Assembly: GCF_900156605.1 (NCBI RefSeq)
Contig: NZ_FTOA01000002.1
Span: forward strand, 310,001-374,000
Direction: 5' to 3'
Length of the DNA: 64,000 nucleotides
Source: Insolitispirillum peregrinum
GTDB lineage: Bacteria; Pseudomonadota; Alphaproteobacteria; Rhodospirillales; Rhodospirillaceae
Of the stretch, positions 43,723 through 52,171 are shown in pieces. Numbering within the stretch: position 1 is the stretch's first letter; each line of letters starts with the position of its first letter. The translations under genes and the position numbers were made by a program. A model generated the notes under the pieces. It did not search any database. It was not told where the DNA came from and saw only the letters and a program-made list of their open reading frames with translations.

Positions 43723-44549
43723 TACAGGGCTTGAGCTGCCAGCGTCGGGGCCAGGCGGCGAAAGTCCTTCATGTCGCCTTCGGTGATGTGATTGAGCATC
43801 CAGAAGCTGAGAAAATCACGTGCGAAACTCAGTGGTGCAAGCTTGCCCTGCTCGACGCGCTGGATCATGGCATCCAGACTGCGCATCAGCCCGACATGGG
43901 CCAACCGATGGGTCTGACCAATATCCTGATCCTGCTCCGCCAGCACGCTTTCTTCGACCCGGAAATGGTGGGCAGCCAGAGCGCGGAACTCGTGCATGGC
44001 ATGGCTGAACTGGTGCCGGGCCTGTTGGCCTGCCAGCCGGTTCAGCCGTTCGGCATGGTACATCAGCGAACGATGGTGCGAGTCGATCTGGATGTTGCCG
44101 GTCAGGTAGGTTTCATGCCATTGCAAAATCTGCCCGCTGCGGGTGTTGCGCATCGCTTCGGCATGGTCGGCAAACCGTTGCAGATAGGGCCAATAGGCAC
44201 TGTCTTCGATCAATTCATGGTCACAGAGCAGGGATTCGAGATCCTGCATCGCCTCGGACAGCCGGAGTGTGCTGTCAATTGCCAGTTGATTGCGAACCCC
44301 GGCGATGGTGGCAAGCAGGGTATGATGCCGTTCGCTGTGATGGTCGGTGGCGGGAAAGCCTGCCCCCCGAATGATGATTTCTTCCAGGCTGAAGTGGTGG
44401 CGGAGCTGGCCGATAAAGGCATTGAGGGCAGCGATCAGGCTGGGGCGATCACCAGTATGGCGCCAGTAATCCCACAGGGCATTGACCTGCTGGGCGAGGG
44501 CCTCGTGGCCTTCGTCAAGGATACTGTTCCCAATGTGTGCGGCCTGCAT
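43722..44549 (-). CDS. Double hemerythrin-like protein
   Basis: A 275-residue all-helical protein with two hemerythrin-like modules. Module 1 (~10-110): DEGHEALAQQ, FIGQLRHHFSLEE, HHSERHHTLL. Module 2 (~165-265): QIDSHHRSLMYH, FRALAAHHFRVEE, QTHRLAHVGLM and WMLNHITEGD, carrying the His/Glu/Asp ligands of a diiron site. It may bind O2, NO or iron. I start at ATG 44549, preceded by GCGAGGG; the frame continues upstream across repeat B3. It is flanked on both sides by A copies in the same orientation (A6, A7). Confidence 0.8.
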   Translation of the reverse strand: MQAAHIGNSILDEGHEALAQQVNALWDYWRHTGDRPSLIAALNAFIGQLRHHFSLEEIIIRGAGFPATDHHSERHHTLLATIAGVRNQLAIDSTLRLSEAMQDLESLLCDHELIEDSAYWPYLQRFADHAEAMRNTRSGQILQWHETYLTGNIQIDSHHRSLMYHAERLNRLAGQQARHQFSHAMHEFRALAAHHFRVEESVLAEQDQDIGQTHRLAHVGLMRSLDAMIQRVEQGKLAPLSFARDFLSFWMLNHITEGDMKDFRRLAPTLAAQAL

Positions 44550-44679
44550 CAACACCCTCGCAATTAGAATGGTTTTTCTGCGAATTTGCATAAAATGCAA
44601 GATTGTTATGCCAGACAACGCCTCATGCTGGAAAGGGCGCAAAATCCCTATGGCCAAAAGCCATAGATCAACGTGCGTT

Positions 44680-44772
44680 AGAGTATTTTCAAGTTGACCG
44701 TCGACGGTCAGCGGCTCGGAAAATGCGGCACTAAAAGGGAAGAGCGTTTTCGCTCGGTGTGAAAACGTTCTA
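44680..44772 (+). repeat. Palindromic repeat family B, copy B3 (forward orientation)
   Basis: TAGAGTATTTTCAAGTTGACCG, TCGACGGTCAGCGGCTCGG, AAAATGCGGCAC, GAGCGTTTTCGCTCGGTGTG and AAAACGTTCTA: nearly the same as B2. It lies upstream of the hemerythrin gene and 6 bp from repeat A7. Confidence 0.88.
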
Positions 44773-44778
44773 AATATG

Positions 44779-44967
44779 ACGCCACAGTACACGACAGTTG
44801 TGAAACAGGCTCATGGAGCGCTGCTCCAAACCTCGCTGGCGCCTTGAGGCCCCAGACCCCATTGACTTGATTCTTAAAGAAAAAATGGGGGTTCGGGGCC
44901 TCATGCCTCGAGCAGTTCAGGCGGCAGCCTGCACTTTCTTGCCAAACTGTCGTCTACTGTGATACGA
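44779..44967 (+). repeat. Repeat family A, copy A7 (forward orientation)
   Basis: Left CACAGTACACGACAGT (44784-44799) and right ACTGTCGTCTACTGTG (44946-44961). Internal GGAGCGCTGCTCC, a degraded GGCGCCTTGAGGCCCC, CCCCATT...AATGGGG, and GGCGGCAGCCTGC. It lies between hemerythrin and holA, both on the minus strand, and is followed by family C copy C4. Confidence 0.87.
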
Positions 44968-45000
44968 CGCATGCACGCTGATCTAACTTTTTGTATTGCC

Positions 45001-45048
45001 GCATTGTTGTTGCGAAAACGGGTTCCCACTTTTCGCACAATGCTCGAG
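45001..45048. repeat. Palindromic repeat family C, copy C4
   Basis: GCATTGTTGTTGCGAAAACG, GGTTCCCACTTTTCGCACAA, then TGCTCGAG. Same core as C5 and, inverted, C2. The preceding AACTTTTTGTATTGCC is the inverse of a stretch before A2. Confidence 0.75.
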
Positions 45049-45081
45049 AGGGCGGCGTAAAACGTGATCGCGGGGAAGGGC

Positions 45082-46137
45082 TTATGGTCCCGAAGGCGTA
45101 GGCTTTGCTACCCGTGAGGCATGAGAAATCTGGAGAAATACCCGTGATACGATTTCATGCTCGCGGGCGCCGGTGCTTTTGCAATCCATCTCGGCATCCA
45201 GCAGCAGGTCGAGAACCTGCGTAATCCGCTGGGTTGGCCAGCGGCGGACCTGGGTCATGAAGCGCGGTTTGGTCTTGAAAAACAGCGGCGGCTTCAGCAG
45301 GGCGACCGCCTGTTCTGCAGGCTTGCCATGGGCCAGAGCACCGCTGACCAGATGCAGGCGCAGAAAATGGCGGGTCACACTGCGCAGCAGCGGGATCATC
45401 GATTGTCCTTCGGCGACGAAGCGGTCCAGCATCGCCTGAGCGGTGCTGTCGTCACCGTCGGCCAGCGCCAGCGTCATGTCATCCATCGACAGGGCCGACA
45501 GGTCGCCGACGCAGGCCTGAATGTCGTCCAGCGTCACGGTCAGGCCCCTGGCATCCGGGCCCCCCATGTAGGTGATCAGCTTTTCGACCTCGGCGCGCGT
45601 TACCTGACGGTCGCTGCCCAGCTGGCTGGCCATCAGGTCGAGAGCTTCGGGGGCGATGCTGATGCCGAACTTGCCCAGACTGTCGCGAATGACCAGTTCG
45701 ACCGCCTGACCATCGTCCATATAGCAGGCAATGGCGGCGGCGTTCAGCGCCGACTCGCACAGTTTGCGCAGTGATGATTTGGCGGCCAGATCGCCGGCCT
45801 GTAGCACCACCAGTGCATCCCCGGGGGGCGACTCGAGGAAAGCCTGCACGGCTTTGGTATGGCCGTCATCGGCGTCGCGCAGGCGGACGACTCGTCGGCC
45901 ACCGGTCATCGACAGGGCGGCGGCTTCGTCGATCAGCAGGGCCGGGTCGTTTTTGACCTGACTGCCGACGAGGTCGGCGACCCGGAAGGGGTCGTTCAGC
46001 TCGCTGACGACCGTTCGCATCAGGCGTTGGGCCCGCTCGCGCACCAGACCTTCGTCGGGACCATAGACCAGAACCGCCCGGGCTTTGGCATCCGGGCGGT
46101 TGCTGAAGGCATCGGCGCGGTCAGCACTGATTTTCAT
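45082..46137 (-). CDS. holA: DNA polymerase III delta subunit
   Basis: The clamp-loader subunit that opens the beta clamp. 351 residues. N-terminal AVLVYGPDEGLVRERAQRL, then VRLRDADDGHT and later FLRLHLVSGAL with the C-terminal helical collar are typical of bacterial delta. It has no Walker A, as expected. Its ATG overlaps the lptE stop as ATGA. The leuS-lptE-holA order is widely conserved. Confidence 0.93.
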   Translation of the reverse strand: MKISADRADAFSNRPDAKARAVLVYGPDEGLVRERAQRLMRTVVSELNDPFRVADLVGSQVKNDPALLIDEAAALSMTGGRRVVRLRDADDGHTKAVQAFLESPPGDALVVLQAGDLAAKSSLRKLCESALNAAAIACYMDDGQAVELVIRDSLGKFGISIAPEALDLMASQLGSDRQVTRAEVEKLITYMGGPDARGLTVTLDDIQACVGDLSALSMDDMTLALADGDDSTAQAMLDRFVAEGQSMIPLLRSVTRHFLRLHLVSGALAHGKPAEQAVALLKPPLFFKTKPRFMTQVRRWPTQRITQVLDLLLDAEMDCKSTGAREHEIVSRVFLQISHASRVAKPTPSGP

Positions 46138-46706
46138 TGCGGGGCAGGGCTGGCAGGAGGCGACGGGTGCTGTGAGAAATAGGCCGACAGGCGCCGCTGG
46201 ATGTCGTCGGCCACCTGTTCTATGGCGCGCGTCCGGGCATCCTTTTCGGAAATCACCGTGGCGTATTGCTGGTCAAGGATGTTGTAGGAGACCACGCCTT
46301 CGGATATGCCCGCCAGCAACTGTGCCTTACCATAGGTCAGGGCAAAGTTTACGCTGATGATCATGTCGGCGCGGGTGGCAAAGCTGTCTTTTGACAGGCC
46401 GGTTTCGTCGATCGATTCCTGCAAACTGACGGTCAGCAGGTAGATTTTCTTGCCAGCATTCTGACTGCGCTCCAGTCGTTGCTCCAGGGCATTGCGCAGA
46501 ACCTGACCGTTGCGATCATTGATGCGGGCGACCTCGACCTGCCCCAGCTGAGCGGTGACCGGCGAGGATTTGCCACCGGCATACATCGGTTTGAAACCAC
46601 AGGCAGCCAGCGGCAGGCCGACGACGGTTGTCGTCAGCCCGACCAGCACGGTGCGGCGGGACAGGGCAGCCCGGTGGGGCTGCCGCGGTTTAATTGGCCA
46701 CCACAT
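46134..46706 (-). CDS. lptE: LPS-assembly lipoprotein LptE
   Basis: Outer-membrane lipoprotein that plugs and matures LptD for LPS insertion. About 190 residues. A signal sequence with a twin-Arg-like start ([22 protein letters not shown]) ends in lipobox LAAC, followed by GFKPMY, the usual first motif of mature LptE. Later come [23 protein letters not shown] 46706 lies inside leuS (17-nt overlap). The paired LptD is elsewhere. Confidence 0.88.
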   Translation of the reverse strand: MWWPIKPRQPHRAALSRRTVLVGLTTTVVGLPLAACGFKPMYAGGKSSPVTAQLGQVEVARINDRNGQVLRNALEQRLERSQNAGKKIYLLTVSLQESIDETGLSKDSFATRADMIISVNFALTYGKAQLLAGISEGVVSYNILDQQYATVISEKDARTRAIEQVADDIQRRLSAYFSQHPSPPASPAPQ

Positions 46707-49281
46707 TGACGATTTTCCCCGGGACGACCACGACCTTGCGGATCGTTTTCCCGGCGATCTGGGTCTGGACGTTGTCCATTGCCAGCGCCGCCTGTTCCAC
46801 CTCGGCCTGCGGAGCAGACTTCGGCATGTCCAGCGTCCCGCGCAGCTTGCCGTTGACCTGCACTGCCAGCGTGACAGTGTCCTGCACCAGCAGGGCCGGG
46901 TCAAAGGTCGGCCAGGCAGTTTCTGCCAGCAGGGCATCAGCGCCGCGCAGCTCGGCCCACAGTTCTTCGGACAGGTGCGGGGTCATCGGCGCCAGCAGGC
47001 GGATCACCATTTCCAGACCGAAACGATAAGCGTTCTGGCTGGCAGCGTCGGTTTGCTTCAGCGCCTGCACCGCATTGGTCAGTTCGCGGATGCGGGCGAC
47101 GGCGTTGTTGAAGCGCAGGCGTTCCAGGTCTTCGCTGACGTCGGCAATGGTTTTGTGGCACAGGCGAACCAGCTTGCCTGCATCCGACGCACCATCGGTC
47201 GGGACGTCTGCCGGGTTGGCGTCGCTGGCCACATCCCCGGCCATGCGCCACAGGCGGTGCAGATAGCGCCATGCGCCTTCGATCCCGGCGTCGGACCAGT
47301 CCATATCACGGTCGGGCGGACAGTCGGACAGCATGAACAGGCGGGCGGCATCGGCGCCGTAGGTGTCGATGATGTGGTTGGGATCGACCACGTTCTTCTT
47401 CGACTTCGACATTTTTTCCGACCGGCCGACGGTGACTGTCGAGCCATCGTCGATTTTGACCAGCGAGCCATCATCGCGGCGGTCGATTTCGGACGGGTCC
47501 AGCCACTTGCCTTCGGCGGACTTGTAGGTCTCGTGGCAGATCATGCCCTGAGTGAACAGACCGGCGAATGGTTCCGAGGCGCTGAGGTAGCCGCAATCGC
47601 GCAGGGCGCGGGTGAAGAAGCGCGAGTACAGCAAGTGTAGGACGGCATGTTCGACCCCGCCGATGTACTGGTCAACCGGCATCCAGTAATCGACCTTGTT
47701 GCGGTCATAGGCGCTGTCGGCATTGCGCGGGTCGCAGAAGCGGCTGAAGTACCACGAGCTTTCAAAGAAGGTGTCAAAGGTGTCGGTCTCGCGCCGGGCA
47801 TCCTTGCCACAGCACGGGCACTTGACGAACTGCCAACTGGGGTGGCGGGCCAGCGGGTTGCCGGGGGCGTCAAAGGTGACGTCTTCGGGCAGGGTGACCG
47901 GCAACTGGTCTTCCGGGACCGGCACCACGCCGCACTCGTCGCAGTGAATCACCGGAATCGGGCAGCCCCAATAACGCTGGCGGGACACGCCCCAGTCGCG
48001 CAGGCGGAACTGGATGGTGCCTTGGCCCTTGCCCAGCGACTCGACTTTGGCAATCGCGGCGCGCTTGGCGTCGGTGACCGACAGGCCGTTGAAGTCGCCG
48101 GAGTTGATCGCTACACCGTCATCGGTGAAGGCTTCGGTGGCTGATTCGAGGTCGCGGGCAAAGGCGTCGGCGTCGGCACCCTTGGGGGCGACGACGGCCT
48201 TGACCGGCAGGCCATACTTGCGGGCAAAGTCCATGTCGCGCTGGTCGTGGGCCGGGCAGCCGAACACCGCCCCGGTACCGTAGTCCATCAGCACGAAGTT
48301 GGCGACATACACCGGCACGGTCCAGGTCGGGTCCAGCGGGTGGATGACGCGCAGGCCGGTGTCATAGCCCTTCTTTTCCGCCGTCTCGATCGCTTCTTCC
48401 GAGGTGCCCATGCGGTCGCATTCGGCAACGAAGTCAGCCAGCGCGGTGTTGGTGGCCGCCAGCTCGGTGGTCAGCGGGTGGTGGGCCGAAATGGCGACAA
48501 AACTGGCCCCGAACAGGGTGTCGGGGCGGGTGGTGAACACCTCGATCGACTCGCCATCCCGACCGGCAATGGCCCACTGCACACGGGCGCCTTCGGACTT
48601 GCCGATCCAGTTGGTCTGCATGGTGCGGACCTTTTCCGGCCAGCGGTCGAGGCCGGTCAGGGCGTCGAGCAGGTCGTCGGCGTAGTGGGTAATTTTCAGG
48701 AACCACTGGCTCAGCTTGCGCCGTTCGACCAGCGCGCCTGTGCGCCAGCCGCGCCCGTCAATCACCTGTTCGTTGGCCAGCACGGTGTTGTCCACCGGGT
48801 CCCAGTTGACCCAGCTTTCCTTGCGGTAGGCCAGACCCTGCTTCAGGAAGTCCAGGAACATTTTCTGTTCGTGGCGGTAGTATTCCGGGCGGCAGGTGGC
48901 GACTTCGCGACTCCAGTCGATGGACAGGCCCATCGGCTTGAACTGTTCGCGCATGGTGTCGATGTTGGAATAGGTCCACTGGCCGGGATGGGCCCCGCGT
49001 TCGATGGCGGCGTTTTCGGCCGGCAGGCCAAAGGCATCCCAGCCCATCGGATGCAGCACGTTGAAGCCCTGAGCGCGTTTGAAGCGGGCAACAACGTCGC
49101 CCAGCGTATAGTTCCGCACGTGGCCCATGTGGATGCGGCCCGACGGATAGGGGAACATCTCAAGGACATAGTACTTGGGCCGGGAGGTATCTTCGCTGGC
49201 CTGGAAACACTGGCGCGACTCCCACGCCGCCTGCCACTTGCGTTCGGTTTCCTTTACGTTATAGCGGTCCTCGCGGGCCAT
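46690..49281 (-). CDS. leuS: Leucyl-tRNA synthetase
   Basis: Class I synthetase, 863 residues. HIGH-type motif as HMGH in [20 protein letters not shown] as EKMSKSKKN. The CP1 editing domain (~220-420) shows the [10 protein letters not shown] and [15 protein letters not shown] motifs with the editing Asp, and a Cys4-like zinc site appears in [10 protein letters not shown] 49281 is used, 39 codons in from the longest frame, because bacterial LeuS starts at this YN(V)KETERKWQ block and GGAG lies upstream. Followed by lptE and holA. Confidence 0.97.
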   Translation of the reverse strand: MAREDRYNVKETERKWQAAWESRQCFQASEDTSRPKYYVLEMFPYPSGRIHMGHVRNYTLGDVVARFKRAQGFNVLHPMGWDAFGLPAENAAIERGAHPGQWTYSNIDTMREQFKPMGLSIDWSREVATCRPEYYRHEQKMFLDFLKQGLAYRKESWVNWDPVDNTVLANEQVIDGRGWRTGALVERRKLSQWFLKITHYADDLLDALTGLDRWPEKVRTMQTNWIGKSEGARVQWAIAGRDGESIEVFTTRPDTLFGASFVAISAHHPLTTELAATNTALADFVAECDRMGTSEEAIETAEKKGYDTGLRVIHPLDPTWTVPVYVANFVLMDYGTGAVFGCPAHDQRDMDFARKYGLPVKAVVAPKGADADAFARDLESATEAFTDDGVAINSGDFNGLSVTDAKRAAIAKVESLGKGQGTIQFRLRDWGVSRQRYWGCPIPVIHCDECGVVPVPEDQLPVTLPEDVTFDAPGNPLARHPSWQFVKCPCCGKDARRETDTFDTFFESSWYFSRFCDPRNADSAYDRNKVDYWMPVDQYIGGVEHAVLHLLYSRFFTRALRDCGYLSASEPFAGLFTQGMICHETYKSAEGKWLDPSEIDRRDDGSLVKIDDGSTVTVGRSEKMSKSKKNVVDPNHIIDTYGADAARLFMLSDCPPDRDMDWSDAGIEGAWRYLHRLWRMAGDVASDANPADVPTDGASDAGKLVRLCHKTIADVSEDLERLRFNNAVARIRELTNAVQALKQTDAASQNAYRFGLEMVIRLLAPMTPHLSEELWAELRGADALLAETAWPTFDPALLVQDTVTLAVQVNGKLRGTLDMPKSAPQAEVEQAALAMDNVQTQIAGKTIRKVVVVPGKIVNVVAN

Positions 49282-49455
49282 CGTCGTGCTACTCCTGGAA
49301 CATCGGGCGAAACAGGGACGCCGGGGTTTCGCCACAAGACTACAATATCGGACACAGCGGCCGCACAGGCGTCGGGAACAGGGTGCGGCGGTCGGCAATG
49401 AAACAGGGACGGCGCCCGGTGGGCGCCTGTCCGGTCGGCGGTCGGGACTCGGGCC

Positions 49456-50031
49456 TTATTGATCCTTGGACGCTTCGGCGGTGCGGATCTGGCGGGCGCG
49501 GGTCAGGACGGCATTTTCAAATTCGGTGTTGGTCGAGGCATCGACCTGGGCATCCAGCCAGCCACCGGTGGCCGGGTCGCGCACCTGACGGAACACCGAC
49601 GCCTTGAGGGCATCGGCGCGCAGCTCGCGGCTGAGGATGTACAGGTTGACCTTGAAGCGCTCGCCGGGGCTGCTCTGGGGCTGATACCAGTCGGTGATGA
49701 TCACCCCGCCAAACGGATCGGCGGAACTGAGCGGCATGAAGCCGACAGTATCGAGCGCCGCCCGCCACAGGTACAGGTTGACCCCGATACCGGTGCCACC
49801 GCCTGCGGCTTCGTCTTTTTTCTTGCCGCCAAACAGCTCCAGACCGCCCTTGCCAAAGATCGTGTCGCGTTGCGTCGGATCTTCGCGGGACCAGGTGCCG
49901 TCGCCCTGCTTTTGCATCGGACGGCTGTCCGTATCGAGGCCGCAGCCTCCCAGCAGCAAGGCAGTTGCCAATGACGCCATCGTCATGCCCCAGATCCGGC
50001 GGCGGGAAGTGGCGGTGGTCTTCATCACCAT
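49456..50031 (-). CDS. DUF3576 lipoprotein
   Basis: A 191-residue lipoprotein with lipobox LLGGC at about residue 30. The mature part has FGKGGLELFG, then GIGVNLYLWRAALDTVGFMPL, DPFGGVIITDWY and the C-terminal FENAVLTRARQIR, which fit DUF3576 (PF12100), a family confined mostly to alphaproteobacteria. It lies upstream of leuS with 174 bp between. The location suggests outer-membrane biogenesis, near lptE; no activity is known. Confidence 0.87.
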   Translation of the reverse strand: MVMKTTATSRRRIWGMTMASLATALLLGGCGLDTDSRPMQKQGDGTWSREDPTQRDTIFGKGGLELFGGKKKDEAAGGGTGIGVNLYLWRAALDTVGFMPLSSADPFGGVIITDWYQPQSSPGERFKVNLYILSRELRADALKASVFRQVRDPATGGWLDAQVDASTNTEFENAVLTRARQIRTAEASKDQ

Positions 50032-50406
50032 GGGAAGAGAACCCTTTGTTGTGCCTGACGGGGTGCAAAAACCCCGAGTCGCGCAGAATGTGCCGCATGG
50101 CTGTGTGGAGCACATGCGGCTCTTTATATAGCAGGGGGGACCGGGCAGCGTTAAGCAAAAACCAAGTGGGGCCCCGTTTGCCCTTTGGACGTGGGGCTGA
50201 AGGGTGTTGTTGCACAAAATCCACACTGTGCGGGAATAGACACAAAGGAGGGCGCTGGTGCCTTGACCCTTGCCTTTGAAAATGGCCTTATGGGCCTACC
50301 GTATGTGACGGGCTTTCAGTGGTGACGCTCTGTGGACGCTCTGTTTGCCCCGGGCGGTACTGAACGGCTCGTTCCAGTCTAACGTGAAATTAGGGATTTC
50401 GAGAGA
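50032..50406 (+). promoter_or_regulatory. 375-bp divergent region upstream of the porin gene
   Basis: No supported gene. A possible porin promoter is TTGACC (50263-50268), a 17-nt spacer and CCTTAT (50286-50291), giving a leader of about 110 nt. The leader carries a repeated GACGCTCTGT (twice near 50324-50343). The minus-strand leader for DUF3576 lies at the left. Only the -35 hexamer is reasonably good. Confidence 0.35.
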
Positions 50407-51633
50407 ATGAAGAAGCTTCTCATCGGCACCTCGGCCCTCGTGGCCGCTGCCTCGATCGCCGGCGCCGCTCAGGCCGCTGACCCGATCAAGTTGTCTGTTG
50501 GTGGTTATGGCGCCGTCATGGTTGGCTATGCCTCCCAGGACGACGACTACACCAAGGCCACCGGTCGCGAAGTGACCGGCGTTGACGTCAAGGGCGACAA
50601 CGAAATCCACTTCAAGGGTTCGACCACTCTGGACAACGGCCTGACCGTGTCCGTGAAGTACGAAATCGAAGCCGGTGGCCGTTCGGTGAACGCCAACACC
50701 ACCATCGACAGCGCTGACGAATACAACATCACCGTGTCGGGTGCTTTCGGTAGCATCGTTGCCGGTGCTGACGACACCGCCCTGGCTGCCATTGCCAAGA
50801 CTGCCCCGAACGTCGGCGGCCGTATCTTCAACGGCGGTCTGGAAGAAGGCGACCTGCAGGATGGCGCCTACGTCCTGCGTCCGGCTGGCTTCGACAACGC
50901 CCTGAACTCCGCCTACATCAACACCGGGGGCGATGCGGAAACCATCAGCTACATCTCCCCGGCGATCGCTGGCTTCACCTTTGGCGCCACCTATATGCCG
51001 GATGCTCTCGGCGGTGACGACAACCCGAACCAGCCGAGCAGCCTGCGCGGTGCCAATGGCTCGAACGAAGCCTATGGCGCTGGCCTGATGTGGAACGGTA
51101 CCGTCAGTGGCGTGACCATTGCTGCCCAGGGTGGCTATCTGTGGGCTGATGCTGGCCCGAACACCACTGGAAATGCCAATCTTGTTGGTGGCGTGTACGG
51201 TGCCGGCCGTGAAGAATGGCAGTTGGGTGGTCAGGTCGGCTACGCTGGCTTCACCTTCGGCGGTGGCTACCGTGACGTTAGCCAGGACCTCAAGGCCAGC
51301 AACGGTCTGACGCTTGCCGGTCTGGGCGCTCGTGACGAGATGAATGGTCGCGCTTGGGACGTGGGTCTGCAGTACAAGACCGGCCCCTATGGCGTGAGCC
51401 TGGCCTACTTCGACTCGTCGATGGAAAACGCTGCCAAGAACGTCTCTGACGACACCATGAAGATTTGGGAACTGGCTGGCGAATACACCATGGGCCCGGG
51501 CGTTGCTCTGGTCGCCGGTGTTGCTCACGTCGACTTCGAAAACGGTACGGCCGCTGGTGCGACCACCGCTCAGAAGAACAGCAACGAAAACAGCGGCTGG
51601 GTGGTTGCCACCGGTCTGTCGCTGACCTTCTAA
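50407..51633 (+). CDS. Outer-membrane porin (Porin_4 family)
   Basis: A 408-residue trimeric-porin-type beta-barrel. Signal peptide MKKLLIGTSALVAAASIAG then AAQA|ADPIKL. The mature protein begins LSVGGYGAVMVGY, continues with amphipathic strands of alternating aromatic and small residues, and ends GLSLTF with the C-terminal Phe needed for BAM recognition. Codons are very biased (GGC/GGT, AAC, AAG, GAC), unlike its neighbours, suggesting high expression. ATG 50407 follows GAGAGA. A good terminator follows the stop. Confidence 0.92.
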   Translation: MKKLLIGTSALVAAASIAGAAQAADPIKLSVGGYGAVMVGYASQDDDYTKATGREVTGVDVKGDNEIHFKGSTTLDNGLTVSVKYEIEAGGRSVNANTTIDSADEYNITVSGAFGSIVAGADDTALAAIAKTAPNVGGRIFNGGLEEGDLQDGAYVLRPAGFDNALNSAYINTGGDAETISYISPAIAGFTFGATYMPDALGGDDNPNQPSSLRGANGSNEAYGAGLMWNGTVSGVTIAAQGGYLWADAGPNTTGNANLVGGVYGAGREEWQLGGQVGYAGFTFGGGYRDVSQDLKASNGLTLAGLGARDEMNGRAWDVGLQYKTGPYGVSLAYFDSSMENAAKNVSDDTMKIWELAGEYTMGPGVALVAGVAHVDFENGTAAGATTAQKNSNENSGWVVATGLSLTF

Positions 51634-51667
51634 TCTTTCCTTACGGAAAGTTTGGCAGGACTGCTGG

Positions 51668-51700
51668 GAAAGGGCCGCCCTCGGGTGGCCCTTTCTTTTT
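51668..51700 (+). terminator. Intrinsic terminator of the porin gene
   Basis: AAAGGGCCGCC CTC GGGTGGCCCTTT followed by CTTTTT. The stem is about 11 bp, one G-T pair. Confidence 0.9.
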
Positions 51701-51829
51701 GTGGCGCAGCAGGGTGTTTGCTGAAAAAGGCTCTTGCCAAAGATGCTGGCCTTGCGTATCTTCCGCCCGCCTTCCCTGTTTCGGCAGGGGATGATGTTCA
51801 TGGTCTGTCGTATCTGATCATGTCAGTGT

Positions 51830-51906
51830 GCCGCAGTAGCTCAGTTCGGTAGAGCAACGCATTCGTAATGCGTGGGTCGGGGGTTCGAATCCCTTCTGCG
51901 GCACCA
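51830..51906 (+). tRNA. tRNA-Thr (anticodon CGT)
   Basis: A 77-nt cloverleaf including encoded CCA: acceptor GCCGCAG/CTGCGGC, D arm GCTC...GAGC, anticodon stem ACGCA/TGCGT with loop TTCGTAA (anticodon CGT, reading ACG), T arm GGGGG-TTCGAAT-CCCTT with two G-T pairs, then A-CCA. It sits between the porin and the EAL gene. Confidence 0.97.
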
Positions 51907-52035
51907 CCCTTCCTGAAAAAAAAGACACGTCTTTGGCTGGCACTGCTCTGATGGTGCTGGCGTTTTCGTGTGTACTGTTGCGGCATCTGCGTTTGATTGT
52001 TGCCTGTCCTGAGGGCAGGCGATAACATTTTGTAG

Positions 52036-52087
52036 TGTCGCATTGTTTTTGCGAAAACCGGTTCCCGTTTTTCGCACAATGCTCTAA
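52036..52087. repeat. Palindromic repeat family C, copy C5
   Basis: GTGTCGCATTGTTTTTGCG, AAAACCGGTTCCCGTTTTTCGC, then ACAATGCTCTAAC: the fullest copy, with the AACCGGTT core. It lies 85 bp upstream of the EAL gene. The adjacent ACATTTTGTAGT recalls the stretch beside C4. Confidence 0.78.
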
Positions 52088-52171
52088 CGTCAGAATTCTG
52101 TTACAGAATGGCTGAAATCAGGGCCGCATGGTGGCATACGCCAGTGGTCCGGCACCGCAAACCAATAGCAA

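Noticed and set aside
51798-52079. Minus-strand ORF of 93 aa with a GIRTPDPRITNALLYRTEL-like sequence
   Set aside because: This peptide is a well-known false ORF produced by reading across a tRNA gene; here it overlaps tRNA-Thr.
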